Shown: positions 45,701 through 58,552 of the stretch, one piece after another
Numbering within the stretch: position 1 is the first letter of the stretch
Layout of the letters: every line of letters begins with the position of its first letter
NCBI GenBank assembly: GCA_948144175.1
Contig: CANXME010001986.1
Coordinates: 558,001 to 622,000, forward strand
DNA: 64,000 nucleotides
Direction: 5' to 3'
Origin: Closterium sp. NIES-65
Taxonomy: Eukaryota; Streptophyta; Zygnematophyceae; Desmidiales; Closteriaceae
Translations under genes and position numbers: made by a program
Notes under the pieces: model-generated
Seen by the model: only the letters and a program-made list of their open reading frames with translations
What the model was told of the DNA's origin: nothing
Database searches by the model: none

Positions 45701-46567
45701 CTTGGGGGGTTTGGGACTCTTAGGCGGCTTTGGCGACTTGGGTAGTTTAGGAGACTTCGGAAGTTTAGGAGACTTCGGAAATTTAGGAGATTTAGGAGGC
45801 TTGGGCGGGCTTTTTGGGGCTTTCGGGCTCTTCGTAACCTTAGGATCCTGGGGAAGTTTGGGTGGAGATTTTTTTGCGGTCGTGGCGATTGAAGTCGAAG
45901 CGCCCCCGCCGCTTTTCTGCATGACGGTTTTAAGAGCGTCGATTATGGGGAAATTCGTCGCGAGGGATCGGCGAGCCCTTCGCGAAGAGAAAACCTCGGC
46001 GAGAGATCGCAGGCTTCGTCGCATGATGTGGCCTGTCGCCCACGGTCTCCGCACCGGGGCGTCAAGCGCAAGCCCCGTTCTGCCCGCCGCATTGCCCGCC
46101 GCATTTTCCGCCGCTTTGGCCGCCGTATTGCCCGCCGCTTTACTCGCCACGTCGCTCGCTACATTGCTCGCCGCTACTGCCCCCACCGCTACAAGATCAG
46201 CATCTGTTGCGCTTTCCCCCAGTTGAAGTTCCGCCGACTGCTGCGCTGTCCCCCCCACTTGTGCGGCTTTTTCCACCGCTTGCGCGGGTTCCGCGGCGGG
46301 CCGGCGGAAGACATATCTGGCGGACGACCACGAAAGGGGGAACGTGGCGGAAAGAACCGCCAGGGAGACGATGAGGAGGATAGGCAGCGCGAGGAGCACC
46401 GTTGCGAGAGAATGCGACGCGGGCGACAGTCGCGGAGACGTCGCTCGTCGCATGGGCGACGTGGATTGCTCCCGTTCCATCGGCCGTTGCGCCTGCGGCG
46501 CCGACGATGTTGCCGCGTCGCTCGACGGAGTCAGGGACTGCCGAAAGCGAGGAAATCTGCACGGCAT
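42792..46567 (-). CDS. PG2: membrane-anchored polygalacturonase with Lys/Pro-rich stalk, GH28
   Basis: Five exons on the minus strand: 45143-46567, 44545-44774, 44236-44390, 43818-43899 and 42792-43596; GT-AG introns, phases agree, 898 aa. The start is the ATG at 46567. Residues 54-80 form one hydrophobic span (LATVLLALPILLIVSLAVLS) with basic residues before it, as in a type II anchor or uncleaved signal. Residues 100-165 are Ala-rich. Residues 233-378 are Lys/Ser/Pro repeats (KSPKLPKSPKPPKSP), like hydroxyproline-rich wall proteins. GH28 starts near 387. Motifs: NTDS at 582-585 (NTDG in PG1), GDDN at 604-607, H628-G629 and RIK at 662-664. A Ser/Asn/Val-rich C-terminal extension of about 150 residues follows. 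The shared intron positions equal those of PG1, but the PG1 intron after I-I-N-Q is absent here. It probably acts on wall pectin at the cell surface; the anchoring is inference. Confidence 0.87.
44040..44215. repeat. Polypyrimidine tandem repeat, about 62-bp unit
   Basis: Two and a half units of CTCACCTCCTCCCTTCTCAC plus CACTTTCCTCCCTCATCC in PG2 intron 3 (43900-44235). The unit resembles the splice-donor context at 44231-44245 (CTCACCTCCTTCCAG), so it may also be seeded from an exon edge. Confidence 0.75.
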
Positions 46568-48561
46568 AATGAAGAAGCAGACAGACTCGATCTGATTCTG
46601 GATAGATTTGCGAATCCCTCGCGTGTATCAGCGTCTGTTCACGTTGCCTTCCGATTCAGTCCTGTTGTAACGCTATTGCAAAAGCTTAGCTTGACTACGG
46701 ATGAACTACGGAAAAAACAATCTATAACCAAATTGCGTGGATCTGTATATAACGGTAAGCTAAACACGCGGGCGCCGAATTCCTGAACTCGCTCTAGCAT
46801 CTGAATTTTTGCGCTGCGGAAGCGAAGAGGCGGGACCAGATGCGGGACTGCAAACAAAGCGAAGAGCTATTGTGCCAAGCATGCGCATATCACGCATCAC
46901 ACAGAAAGCGAGACAGGTTTACTATCAGACAGCCCGTGAGCCTGCATCCCCCCTGCGACCCGTTTTTCTGATTCCAATAGAGACTTCCTAACGCGATCTT
47001 GTGAGCTAATGACCACATGGGGACTGTAGGTGCCACACTACGTTCCGTAGGAAGAGATTTCGCCTGCCGATGTGTGATTTCGCCTGCGGAATGTCGCACG
47101 GGCGCGGGGGTCTGTTACGACGAGCCTAAGCTGCTGCTTTTGACTCAGAAATTCTGAGGCGCCTCAAAAGCAAAATGGCGTATGCGTGACCCCACGACGA
47201 CGACAAGTGAAACGTGCTAGAGGCCAGGTAACGACTGTTGATCACTGTCCTAGACTAACACTCGGATAGTCCACCAACGAAGCGCGTTTCCGACTTGGCA
47301 ATGGCATTCTCGTGGGGCAGAGGTACTCTTGACTTTGGTTTGATCGTCGTGGTTGGTGAGAGTCCTAAGACTCCTAGACTCCAAGAGGCGAAGGGACGGC
47401 ATCTAAGCACTCGTCGCTTTGCCCGTTTCGCGGTCGCCAGGGCTGCAATCTACAGCTGGCGGGAGGAAGGCCTTACCAGTGCGCTTTCAGACGCGGCTCG
47501 TCGGTGGGGAGAGCGGATCAGAAAGGTATCCGAGGAGACTCATATGGGATAGCAGGCGCACGCGACCCGAACAAGGCCGCGGCCCGAAGAAGGCAAAATT
47601 CAGGGCTGGCTTTTGCGAGCGCGAGCAAGCAAGCTAAGGGCTGGGGGGGCGAGGTAACAAAACTGGGAACTCCAGGTTTGCGAAAATGTTAGATGCTACA
47701 AAGGAGGGAGCGGTGCGAAAGAGGTGTGTGTGTGTGAGTTGTGTTGTGGTTTGTGAAATCCGCGCTCGGGTCGGCTTGCTGAGCCAACACAGCTCGACAA
47801 ACGAAAGGTGCATAAGGGGCAAGCGAAGGCGCAAAAAGGGGCCAAGTGAAATGAGATCCGCAAACATTCGTTTGTATGGAATGGCGTGTGTGCAAACAAG
47901 TGCTACTCTCTCTCTCAGTTGATTTGCGCAATTCTGGTTTAATCCGGCTAAATATGTTGGGTTTTGCCTCTTCAGGGGCAGAGTGCGGGAGCAAATTTTG
48001 TGCACCTGTCCGAGAGTATGGGTGGGGGAAACGGAGGCTGCCCACTTTCTGGTGCCTCGACGAATCAAATGTTGTCGGTTGCGCCTTTGAAAACGCGTTG
48101 AATTTGCGCATTGAAGTTCCGCTTGAATTGCGCGCTTTCCTTCGGCTGGCCATGGGGTGGGGAAACCCGTGCATTGAAACCTGATTGGTCTCTCGAGGCG
48201 CCAGGAGAGCCTTCAATGCTGGCGGCAGGGGCTACCAGGGGCCCGCCAGTCCCGGCGCAATGTGCGACTCCCTTTCTACTGTATTGGCCAAGAGCAAGCC
48301 GAAACGCAGGTGTAACAACCACGGGATAAATGCGGCACGGGAGGAAGACCAGATCGCTCGTTTCTATCACCAGGTACTGCGGTTGGGTGATTGAATGTGA
48401 TGCATAGAATGTAACGCTTGAATTGAAATTCTTTTCAATTCAACCAATTTCTATTCTATAGCAACTACACCAAGGGATGGAAAATGAAACATTCATGCTT
48501 TAGAAACCGTTCTTCGGACACAATTTGAGAACCAGGTAAATGGACCTCATTCCAGAATATC
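46568..48561. other. Unassigned region upstream of PG2
   Basis: About 2 kb between the PG2 start and Copia-B2. Open frames here (for example 47295-47552 plus and 47634-48068 minus) show no domain, no signal peptide and no splice structure I can defend. A palindrome-rich patch with CTGAGGCGCCTCAAAAGC lies at 47137-47171. The proximal part (46.57-46.9 kb) probably holds the PG2 promoter. Confidence 0.45.
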
Positions 48562-49017
48562 TGTTGGAAACAAGTAATTTGAACGCTTCTGTTATGTGTC
48601 GAAACACTAAGTCATAAACGAGGCGAAGTACAACGAAGCATCGGCGAGTCAACACTTGGAGGTTGAGAAGTGAAGAAACCGCTGGAGGTTACGCGAAAGT
48701 CAAAGGTCTGTGACCTTTGACCTGACAAGTACAGCGCGACAGCAAGGACAAACAGCGGACTCGTTATTGAGCAGTTGCCCAAGTCGTCACTGTATCGAAC
48801 CGCAACAGCAACAGTAAAACAGTTATCAGTTGCATCTTTTCATATTCCTTGTACTCTTATAAAAAGCCTTGTATCTCTTTGATTAATCAGTCTACTTTGC
48901 CCTCACATACCAGCGCAAGATGGTTCAAAGACTTATCATTATACGCTTCCGCATTTACAACAAATCCCACCCAGAGTTTAGCCTTGCAAAGATCCTAGGG
49001 GCTTTTTCAGCCCAACA
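48562..49017 (+). repeat. Copia-B2 5' LTR
   Basis: 456 bp. It acts as the uninterrupted reference that shows the empty sites for NA-3 (GACAGCAAGGAC near 48739), the Pogo-MITE (CAGTTATCAGTTG near 48820) and Pogo-1 (CCTTGTATCTC near 48867). Confidence 0.92.
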
Positions 49018-51812
49018 TGGTATGAGAGCTATCAGGGCAAACTCAACAATTTCAAAGACACCAACAACGTCAGAAGGCATAGCAACACAGAAGGAGAGAA
49101 GCTCCTCTAACGGCTCTCCCGGTACTACTCCCACTCCACCTCCTGCCTCTGGCCTACAGACAGAGGAGGGCACGGCAACAAGACCAGCAGCCGGGTCTAC
49201 CGAAACTACCAGCAAGCCGCGGGCTTCGACCCAAGCATGATGGAGAAGTTCTTCTCCTTCATGTCCTTCTACGAACAACACCACCAAGGAGCACCTGCGC
49301 AGTCAAACAACAGCAACAACAACAACAAAAACGTGACACCGATGAGCCTCGACGGTTCATCCTACGCGCGAGAAAATTAGCAACAACAACCTACCTTCGC
49401 CCCGTACGAACCCCAGCGCGGTTCCGTCAGCTTCATGCCACGCCAGCAGCCTTCAGCTAAGCAAGAGAAGACATTGGATGCACTTCAAGTTCAGTCGCAG
49501 TTTGCGCACATCGTGAAACTGCAAACGTCAAGACCATTCGACGGAAAGGATTTCTTTACCTGGTCATTCGAGTTCGAGCTCATGATGGAAGGCGCGCAAA
49601 TCCTTGGATTCTTCAATGGGTCCCTGCCATACCCAACATACGGGACGCAATATGACAAGCAGCAGTACACATATCAGTCCATGATGGCGTACACAATTCT
49701 ACTGCGCAACATCACACCAAACCAGCAGCAGAACATCCGGTCGTATCGGGGATACGGCAACTCCGCCGAACTTGCGTACAACCACTTGAAGAACCTGTAC
49801 CAAGCAACAGACAGCGTCAGTCAATGTCGATTAATGGCACAGCTGACAACAGTGGAAATGAAGCCTGGTGAAAAGGGAATGGCGTATATCAGCCGTTGTC
49901 GCGAATTAAGCGACAAACTTCATCGATGCGAAGGCTCAATATCTGAAGACGCCTTCGTGACAGTCATCATCGGCGGCCTCGGTCCTCAATGGCGCTCCAT
50001 TCGAGCCATCCTCCGAGCCCACGGAAAAATCTCCGAAGCAGCACTCTGCGCCGAGATTCACGCTGAGTAGCAAGACATGGACCTGCAAGAGGAGCGGCAC
50101 AAGAAGAAATCAGTACCCGAATTTGCATTGCACACTCAACGACGCTACAACAAGAACAACAACCGGCATCAACCAAAACCCGTGCCTCCATCCTGACATT
50201 TCTGTAAGACGTCCGGACACCTCCGTACACACTGCCCGAACCGACAGCAGCCAACGCCACCACGTCAACTTCGCCCCTCAAGCAGCCAAGTAGCGTCCGC
50301 ACAAGCGCACCCTACCAGTTAGACGCAATCTTCAACTACTTCATCGACACAACCTGCACGAGGAGCAAGAAACATCGTCAGCTTCATGGCGAGATTGACC
50401 GACTCCTGCATCACCGAGTCACCACCGCATTACTCACCAGAAGAGCAACTCAACAACAGTACCCCTCGCCGCGAGTCACTTCAACCGAACCCGACGTATG
50501 CAGCCATCGCTCAAAGCGAGCCGTCCGGGAAACACACTTGGTTCTTAGACAGTTGATGCGGGCAGCATGTGTGCTCTTCGAGTCGTTTCGTTCAACGAGA
50601 ATATCAACTTCAACGCGAAGTTGTCATCACCGTCGCCAACAACCAGAACCTGTCCACACGATGACAAGGCGTGGTTTAACTTCAGTCACGGGAGACGAAC
50701 GTTATACTACAGATGTCGAAGGTCTTAATAGCAGAAAGACTCGGCTACAACTTACTAAGCGTCAGTTAGCTGATGGCAAAAGGCATCCATCTCGAAGCAG
50801 ACAGCACCACTCAGGAGTTCAAGCTGTACCACGGGAGAGGAGGACTTTACATCGGGAAGGCGGTCCTGAAGAATAACTTCTTCGTCCTCGACTTCGTTCC
50901 AGATCTAGGCACCGCCGACAGCGACGGAATCGTCACCTTCACCTCCTGGATGCACCCACCGGTTCTTGATCCTGACTTCAGCCCCGAAGGCTTCTGGTAT
51001 TCGCACACCATTCTTGAGGCAGAACGAACAAGAGCATTAGCAACGATTCAACACTCGGCAGCAGCAGAGACAACATCGGCAGCAGCAGAGACAACATCAG
51101 CAGCAGCAGAGACAACATCGGCATCAATCGCGGGTCCTTCAACTGCACCAGCCCCAATCGACGACGACACTCCACCGACTCCTGCGCAGCAACTGAACCC
51201 AACACCACGAGAAGTCCATCAAAGCGCGAACTTCACCGCAGGCTTCTACTCCAACTCCGACTTATACCGTCGCTCACCCGGACATCGAGCTGGCGAAGAT
51301 ATCTGGCATGCACGAATGGGAAATCCAAGCAAGACGGTGTTAAACAACACAATCAGAGCAGGCGTCCTCGACAAAGACTCACTGCTTCTAACCGACGGAA
51401 GCGAACTTCGTCGAGCTCGCGGAACGTGCTTTACCTGCCCCCAAGCCGACTTCCCACATCGGCCGTTTGTATTTCATCACAATCCTAGTGCTCCAACTTA
51501 CGCGCCTCTGGAGAAAGTGTACAGCGACATCCTGTACAATCGCGAACTTGGACAAGGAGCATACAGCTACACCATCACGTTCATCGACGCCGCCACTCGC
51601 TATGTCTGGCATTTCAACCTTCCAAGCCGCGACATGGCCTTCGAAGCCTTCGTTGCCTGGCTCCTAGTAGCAGAACGGGAATCGAGAGTTAAGCTAAAAA
51701 GCTTTCAGTCTGACGGGGGAGGAGAATACACCTCACAGAGGTTCAAGCAGTACTTCGCAGAGAGAGGAATCAAGCGGCTCATCTCTCTTCCCTACGCCCA
51801 CCAACAGCAAGG

Positions 51813-51940
51813 TGTTAGAATGAGAAGGAGTGATTGAACCAGAAAGATTCAGAGTACAAGTAGGAAAACCTAGAATTGTGTACCCCCTAAGGCTAAACCC
51901 ACTATAGCCTACAGAACTATAACATATATAATGTTTGACA
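51813..51940 (-). repeat. Copia-A4 3' LTR
   Basis: TGTTAGAATGAGAAGG...ATGTTTGACA, 128 bp. Confidence 0.93.
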
Positions 51941-52249
51941 CACCCCCATAGGCAAAGTGGGGGAGAGCAAAGGGGGTCACAAGACCAGTCAAGAAAGGCA
52001 AAGCAAGCTCAGGGTGGATAACAAAGTCACCACACACTCTGAGCACAGGCAAAGGGCCACAAGGCCAATTCATATGCAAAGGCATATATGCAACACAAAC
52101 AGCACAGTGATCTCTATCTAGCACTGCAAACATGCTGGTATATATATATATAGATCACAGTACAAGCAAAGCCTACAGCAAGTGAGGAAAAGTGGGCATA
52201 AACCCTAGCAAAGTGCAGAAATGCTGATGATCACCAGACTAAAGTGCCT

Positions 52250-55200
52250 TGGTGAATATATCAGCAGTGTTGGCCTGAGTGGCCACGTAACGCAGACGAA
52301 GCTGACCACACTACTGCAACTCTCGAGCCAGGAAGTAACGTAGATCGATGTGCTTCGTTCTGTGCTCCAGTCTGTGCTCCTCACACAAGGCAATGGCAGC
52401 CTTGTTGTCGACGTACTGCACTGGAGGAGAACGAGGCCGCTCTCCCAGGTCGATCAGCAGGTAGGTGAGCCAACGTAACTCCTGTGCAGCCATGGCTTTG
52501 GCTTAGATCTCAGCCTCACAACTGGAGCTGAGAACTGAAGACGAACGTGTAGAACGCCAAGAAACTGAGCCAGAGCCAAGGCTAAAGGTGTAACCCTGTG
52601 ACGACCGCTGAGTAGCCTGGTCGTCAACCCAAGAAGCGTCTAAGTGCCCAGTGAGAACAACTGAGCTCCTCCCTCCAAGCACGAGCCCCATGCCCGATGT
52701 ACTGCACAAGTAGCGCAATACCCTCTTTGCAGCATCCCAGTGTACCCTCTGTGCACGTGTGTCTCTCTTGCAGCTCCGGCTTCACGTGGGCGAGAGCCTT
52801 AGTGTCAGCAGTGGCAAAGACCAAGTCGTCGACGTACACGAGGATGTAGAACGGCGGCAAAGAGGTGTCGGTGCGCAGAAACAACGACGGGTCAGCAGTA
52901 GAAGGCGCGAACCCAAGAGCCGCAAGAGTAGTCCTCAGTGTGTCGTGCCACTCATGTGGCGCCTGGCGGAGACCGTAGACTGGCCGCCGGAGGCTCCACT
53001 GGGTACATGCAGGAAACGACCCAGTGAAGCTAGGAGGGCGGCGCAGCCAGATCTCGTCGTGCAGGCTGCCCTGCAAGAAAGCTGTGCTGAATTCAAGAGA
53101 GTGAAGCTCGTAACGAGCCTTGAAGACAGGCGGAGAACCTGGCGGCCGCTTCACCCTGAAAATCCACATGCCACTGACGATGTTCGCCCCAGGAGGGGGA
53201 ACCTCGTCGACGTAAGTGCCAGTGGACTTCCAGGATGCCATCTCTGCATCCATGGCTGACTGCCACTGAGAGGAGTACTCACCCGCGATCGCCTCAGCGT
53301 AAGAGCGCGGGGTCGGGATGTCTGGAGCATCCGCCTTTCCCTCAAGGGCAAGTAGCATGGACACGAGATGAGGCGCAGTGGCTGCAAGACACTTAAGGTT
53401 CTCCTCTCTGTCCTCACGGCCGCGACCGTACTTCGTGCAGTGCCCCCAGAACCAGTAGAGACAGCACCACAACCTCCAGTAGCAGCTCCAACTCTTGGAG
53501 CACCACCAGCAACTCCAGTACCTCTAGTAGCACCAGCAGCTCCAGTACCTCCAGCAGCACTAGCAGCACCTCCAGCAGCACCCCCAGTCCTAGCTGCTCC
53601 AATACCGCCAGTACGAGCACTTCCAGGACCAGTGGCTCCAGCACCTCCAGTGCCGACCCCAGGGTTAGCAGCAACACCACCTCCAGTAAGCACAGCGCCC
53701 TCAGCTCCAGCTCCAGTAGCACCACCGAGGCAGCGACAATACCGAGAGTACCACTCACGCAGCTGCTGGGAAGAGAGAGCGCCCCCAGGCGCAGTACCCC
53801 CAGGCTCAGGACCTCCAGACTCAGCACCCCCAGGGACAGCACCCCCAAGCTCAGCACCCGCAGTCTCCGCACCCCCAGGCTCAGCACCGCCAGACTCCGC
53901 ACCCCCAGGCTCAGCACCCCCAGTCTCATTACCCCCAGACCCAGCGCCACCAGGCTCAGCACGCTCAGGCTCAGCACGCTCAGTACCTCGCGGAGGACCA
54001 GAGTCGACAGCTACCTCGACAGGCTCGACCGGGTCTACCTGGGAAACACCTGAGGGAGCAGGACCCTTGGGAGGCAGGGGGTCTACCAAAGCAGCACCTG
54101 GCGTGAGGAAGAGCGGCGGCGGGGGGGAGCAGGGCAGTGCGGTAGGGGAAGAGACGGTAGAAGGGGACTGACTCGTCAAACGTGACGTCCTGAAAGGCGA
54201 AGACCCGACGCGAGGTGGGGTGGTAAAACTGCCAGCCAGGCGCGTTAGGGACAAAGCCAAGGAAGACACAGGGAGCAGCGCGAGCGGAGAGCTTGTCCGC
54301 GGACGTATCGCGGACAAAGGCACGAGATCCCTAGACCCAGAACACAGACGCATCGCCAACCTCTCCCGTCCAACGCAGCGTCGGCGAGGTCTCCGGAACG
54401 GAGACACGGGGCCAGAGGTTGAGCTGATGCGCGGCGTAGCGGACCGCAAACGGCAGCCCAAAAAAAAATGGGGGGCAGCCGCATGGACCGAGGAGGTACG
54501 AGCGACCTCCATGACCAAGCCAATGTGGCGCTCAGCAACTCCATTCTTCTGAGGAGAGGCCGGAAGCGTGAACGTCTGGCGAATGCCCTCCCCCTGATAG
54601 AAGGTCTCCAATAGACCGGAGGAAAACTCACCACCTGTGTCATAGTGGAGTCGCAGGACGGGAAGGTCCGTGCAAAAGCGCCTCTCCAGCTGGAGACGGG
54701 TAGCGCGGATCCAAGGGATCAAAACAGCAGGGACCTCTCCCTTGGTGCGCAAGGGGAAGACCATGGTGTAACGCGTGTAGTCGTCAACTACCAGCAGGAA
54801 GTAGCGCTCTCCTCCCTGTCCACGGACGGGGGTTGGGCCCCATACGTCCATGTGCAGTGTCTGCAGAGGGGCCTCCGTCGGGGGAAACTCAGAGGAGTGA
54901 GGGGTGGCACGCTGCCGCCCCTCGACACAGGGAAGGTAGGGAGGGGCAGGGGAGGGTGGCAGGGGAGGCAGTGACCTGGGGAGACCAGAGGCAAGGTAAT
55001 GGGAGTGCATGCCACGAAGGCGCTGCATCGAAGGGTGCCCAAGGCGGTGGTGCTAGAGGACCGTCCGGTGCGACAGGGTGCGAGACGAGCAGGGGGCGGA
55101 CAAGTGACCTGACGCAGACGCAGACGCCGCTACCTAAGGGGACTCAGTGGTCAGTGTATACAAGTCCGACCCCGGCTGCCGAGTGAAGGTAGCCAGGTGT

Positions 55201-56987
55201 CGACCCGTGTGGGCACACGTGCAGTGTGTCACACGCTCGTAGGCAGGGGTGAACTGGTGAACACCCGCATCCTGGAGCGCGGAACACGGCACCAAGTTCG
55301 TAGAGAACCAGGGGAGGTAAAGGCCCGACAGGGTGCCGGACGGGACAGCAGGACAAGGGAGGGCAGTGGTGGAGGTCGCAAGGACCGGACTCCCGGAGGG
55401 GTCAGCCAGGGAGACATCAACCGGCCTAGGGAGCTGCTCTAGGGCAGTGCGGTCGCGAAAGAAACAGCGAGAAGCACCAGAGTCCAGTGTGAAGGTGTGC
55501 AGTGCCTCAGTAGACGCAGTACTTGAAAGCGCAGACTCACAAGTACCTGAAGCAGCAGACACACTTGCACCTAGAGCAGCAGCCTCACTAGGACCTGGGG
55601 TAGCAGACACACTGGCACCTAGAGCGGTAGCCTCACTGGTCGCAATGCCTGGGTCTGGTGGCACACACAAGTAACAGTCACCCTCAACACTAATAGTCAA
55701 TGCATACATGGCTCCAAGGATAACATCAAAGTCAAGTGCAAAGACATCAATGTTCTTTTTAAGCAGATCAGCCCAGCGGGGCAGCTCAGAGGCCTCAGGG
55801 AACTGTGCACGACAGGCGTCGTCGAGACGGAAGAAGCAGCGCTGTGGCGTGTGGAACCTCCCACACGTCTGACCAGCGCGGTCACCTGCCGGGACAACGG
55901 GGTCTCTCCAAGACGCTGCTGCTGGCGCTGGACACCACCCGAGCCTCCACAGTGCGCCGGTCCACCCCGACCACCACCCGAGCCGCCACCCCCACGCCCA
56001 CTGCCTCCACCACCACCACCTCCACCCTGGCCTCCTCCACCACCACTGTCGCCACCACCGCGGCCGCTGCCACCCACCCCCCCAGCCCCGCTACCACCCC
56101 CACCACCGCCACCACCCCCACTGCCCCCACCGCCGCCACCTCCACCTCCACCTCCACCTCCCCTGCTAGCACCACCACCACCCTTGCTTCCCTTGCCCTT
56201 GCTACCCTTGCGCCTCCAGCTAGGAGCAGACGCAGCTCCGACTTCCTCAGCACCAAGGAAGTCGACAGCGGCAGCAGAGGCAACCGAGGGGAGAAGGGGG
56301 GGAGGGGAACGCCCGTCAAAGAAGGGCGCGCGGGGGTCGCCACGAGAGGCACCTACAGCAACTATGCTAGACTCAGCTGCAAGCAGATGCTTCTCGAGGA
56401 GGTCAATGGTGAGCTCGGTGGGGCAGAGGGCGAGAAAGTGGTCCCTGACTGCGCGAAGAGAGTTAGGGAGACGAGTGACTAGGTGGTAGAGAACGAGGTA
56501 CATCGGGAGGGGGGGGGGGGGGGGGGTTCTTGGCGAGGAACTCAGCAGGAAGGGCGGCTCGGTAGCGAGTGTCACTAGTGCGGAGGTGGGTAATGAGGTC
56601 AGCGACTGTGGGAAAGGCGGCGAGGTTGGGGAAAAGATAGGGCAGCGAGAGACGGCCTATCGTAGCAGAGGCAGGCGAGGAGTAGCGAGCGTCGACTGCA
56701 TTGTACAGTGCCTTAGCAGTCTTATGCTGGCCGAAGTGTGCGCGCTAATCTAACGGCAGGTGGCTGCAAACGGCTAGGCGAGCGTGGGCGTCACGAGTCT
56801 GCCACTGGGAGCGAGCTGTACTGTCAGCAGTGTCAGCAAGTGCTAGAGCGGTTCCAGACGCATGGTCATACAGCAAGACATCATCCTTAGCAGTGATCTG
56901 GAGGAAGAGGTGGAGATCGTCGAGCCAGGCATCAAACTGGAGCGGACGGCCCTCAACATCGAAAGAGAGAACTGTGGGTGTAGCCAT
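52250..56987 (-). pseudogene. Copia-A4 gag-pol remains
   Basis: Gag N-terminus close to that of Copia-A2, Gly-rich tract (about 55945-56190), CX3HX4C knuckle (CGRFHTPQRC, about 55.85 kb), protease DSGASRCFF, integrase with DVWGPTPVRGQG and QKNGVAERH, reverse transcriptase with YVDDLVFATAD, RNase H with YVDNKAAIALC. Broken, several breaks. Confidence 0.85.
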
Positions 56988-57079
56988 AGTGGCAGCAGTA
57001 GCAGTAGCAGTAAGAGCAGTAGCAGGAGCAGCTGTAGCAGTAAGGACAGCTGTAACAGCAGGAACAGGAACAGCAGTTG

Positions 57080-57540
57080 CTGCAGGTGGGGCGGCGCGAC
57101 TCGGTCAGGGCGGCGCGACTCGGGCGGCGCGGCTCGGCAGAGAGGGTGGGCCGGCGCGCGGGTCGAGGTGGCGGCCTACGGGCTGGCTGTGGCCTACGCG
57201 TGGGCGGCGACCTACGCACGGGCGGCGGCCTGCATGGGCGAGGTGGCGGCGCGCGCCGGTCGACGGGCAGCTGGCAAGCTGCTCTAGGGGCCGCGCGAGG
57301 CCAGGGCGGGCTACGTCGACGGCGTGGGTGGCTAGGGGGGGTCGCGCGCACTAGAAGGAGGCCACGCGAGGGCAGCTAATGGGCTGCGTGGGGAAAAACG
57401 AGGCCGCGCGCGGGCAAAAAACGGGCCGCGCGCGGGCTTCTAGTGGGCTACGCGACAAGACAACGAGGCGCGCGAGGGCGCTAAAGTGAGAAGGCGCTCG
57501 AGGGCGCTAGCGGAAGGACGGGCCCTTAGTAACACGTGGT
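57080..57540 (-). repeat. GC-rich leader of Copia-A4
   Basis: Irregular GGCGGCGCG, CTACGCGTGGGCGGCGACC and CCGCGCGCGGGC repeats between the 5' LTR and gag, the same position as in A1-A3. Confidence 0.7.
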
Positions 57541-57571
57541 CCTAGGTTCCTAACCTAGGCTCCAGATGCCA

Positions 57572-57699
57572 TGTTAGAATGAGAAGGAGTGATTGAACTA
57601 GGAAGATTGAGAGTGCAAGTAGGAAAACCTAAAATTGTGTACCCCCTAAGGCTAAACCCACTATAGCCTACAGAACTATAACATATATAATGTTTGACA
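57572..57699 (-). repeat. Copia-A4 5' LTR
   Basis: 128 bp, about 96% identical to 51813-51940, followed by CAAGG and then Copia-B2 integrase sequence. Confidence 0.93.
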
Positions 57700-57845
57700 C
57701 AAGGCGTAGCAGAAAGGATGAACAGGACTCTCCAAAACACCATGCGCAAGCTGCTACGCAGCATGCGGCTACCCAACCACCAATGGCCCGAAGCAATGGA
57801 CCACGCTGTCATGCTGCACAAGGAGCTGAAAGCACTGGAAGAACG

Positions 57846-57980
57846 TGTGAAGAAATGAGGAATGAAGAAGAGAGGAGGGTGTTCACTAGCAAACATTGGG
57901 ATACATATAGCAGACCCTAAAAGGGTTGTACTCACTACAGAGTACCCCACTACAGACTAGAGAAACATAATATTCTGACA
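57846..57980 (-). repeat. NA-2 3' LTR
   Basis: TGTGAAGAAATGAGG...ATTCTGACA. Confidence 0.92.
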
Positions 57981-58552
57981 CACCCCCATAGTCAAAGTGG
58001 GGTGTAATCAGCACAACAAGCAAAGCAGAACAAGCTCAGGGTGGATCACAATGTCACCACACATTCTGAGCACAAGTACAAGAAGCAACAATTTAAAGTT
58101 CACAAATGTAAGCAAAGCTAGAGGCTATCGCAGAGGGCAAGTGTGGAGGAGGAGGGACTATGAGAGGAGAGGAGGTAGTGGGCGGCAGCTGAAGCTGCTG
58201 GCACACGGCGCAACTAGAGCAACTGGCACACGGGCAACTGGAGCAACTGGCACACTGGCAACTGGAGCAACTGGCACACGGGCTACTGGAGTAACTGGCT
58301 CCGCAGCTAACTCTGAGCGGCAGGAGCAACGGGCTCACGGGCGACTGGAGCAACGGGCTCACGGGCGACTGGCGCAACAGGCTCACGGGCGACTGGCACA
58401 ACGGTCTCACGGGCGACTGGAGCTGCTGGCTTCACGGCGGCCACCCCCTTCAACCTCCCCAAACTATCCCACCCCCATTTGACACACCCCCTACTGCACC
58501 CCTAGGTTCACTCACACCCCACCCCCTAGCACCACTCGGTCGACTCCCACAC

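Larger units (their letters stand above)
51813..57699 (-). mobile_element. Copia-A4, minus-strand Ty1/copia element in Copia-B2
   Basis: LTRs of 128 bp at 51813-51940 (3') and 57572-57699 (5'), target duplication CAAGG (51808-51812, 57700-57704), polypurine tract 51941-51959, primer-site-like TGGCATCTGGAGCC on the minus strand from 57571. Parts on the minus strand: gag (55.8-57.0 kb, starting MATPTVLSFDVEG at 56987), protease DSGAS (near 55.48 kb), integrase (54.2-55.0 kb), Gly/Ala/Glu linker (53.5-54.0 kb), reverse transcriptase (52.75-53.3 kb), RNase H (52.2-52.7 kb). LTRs differ at about 5 of 128 sites. Broken, several breaks. Confidence 0.93.

Noticed and set aside
45193-46226. Plus-strand Gly/Phe-rich frames across PG2 exon 1
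   Set aside because: Antisense shadow of the Lys/Pro-rich stalk; the minus strand has the conserved GH28 continuation and splice sites.
47295-48068. Possible small genes upstream of PG2
   Set aside because: No recognisable domain, start context or splicing; length is what chance allows.
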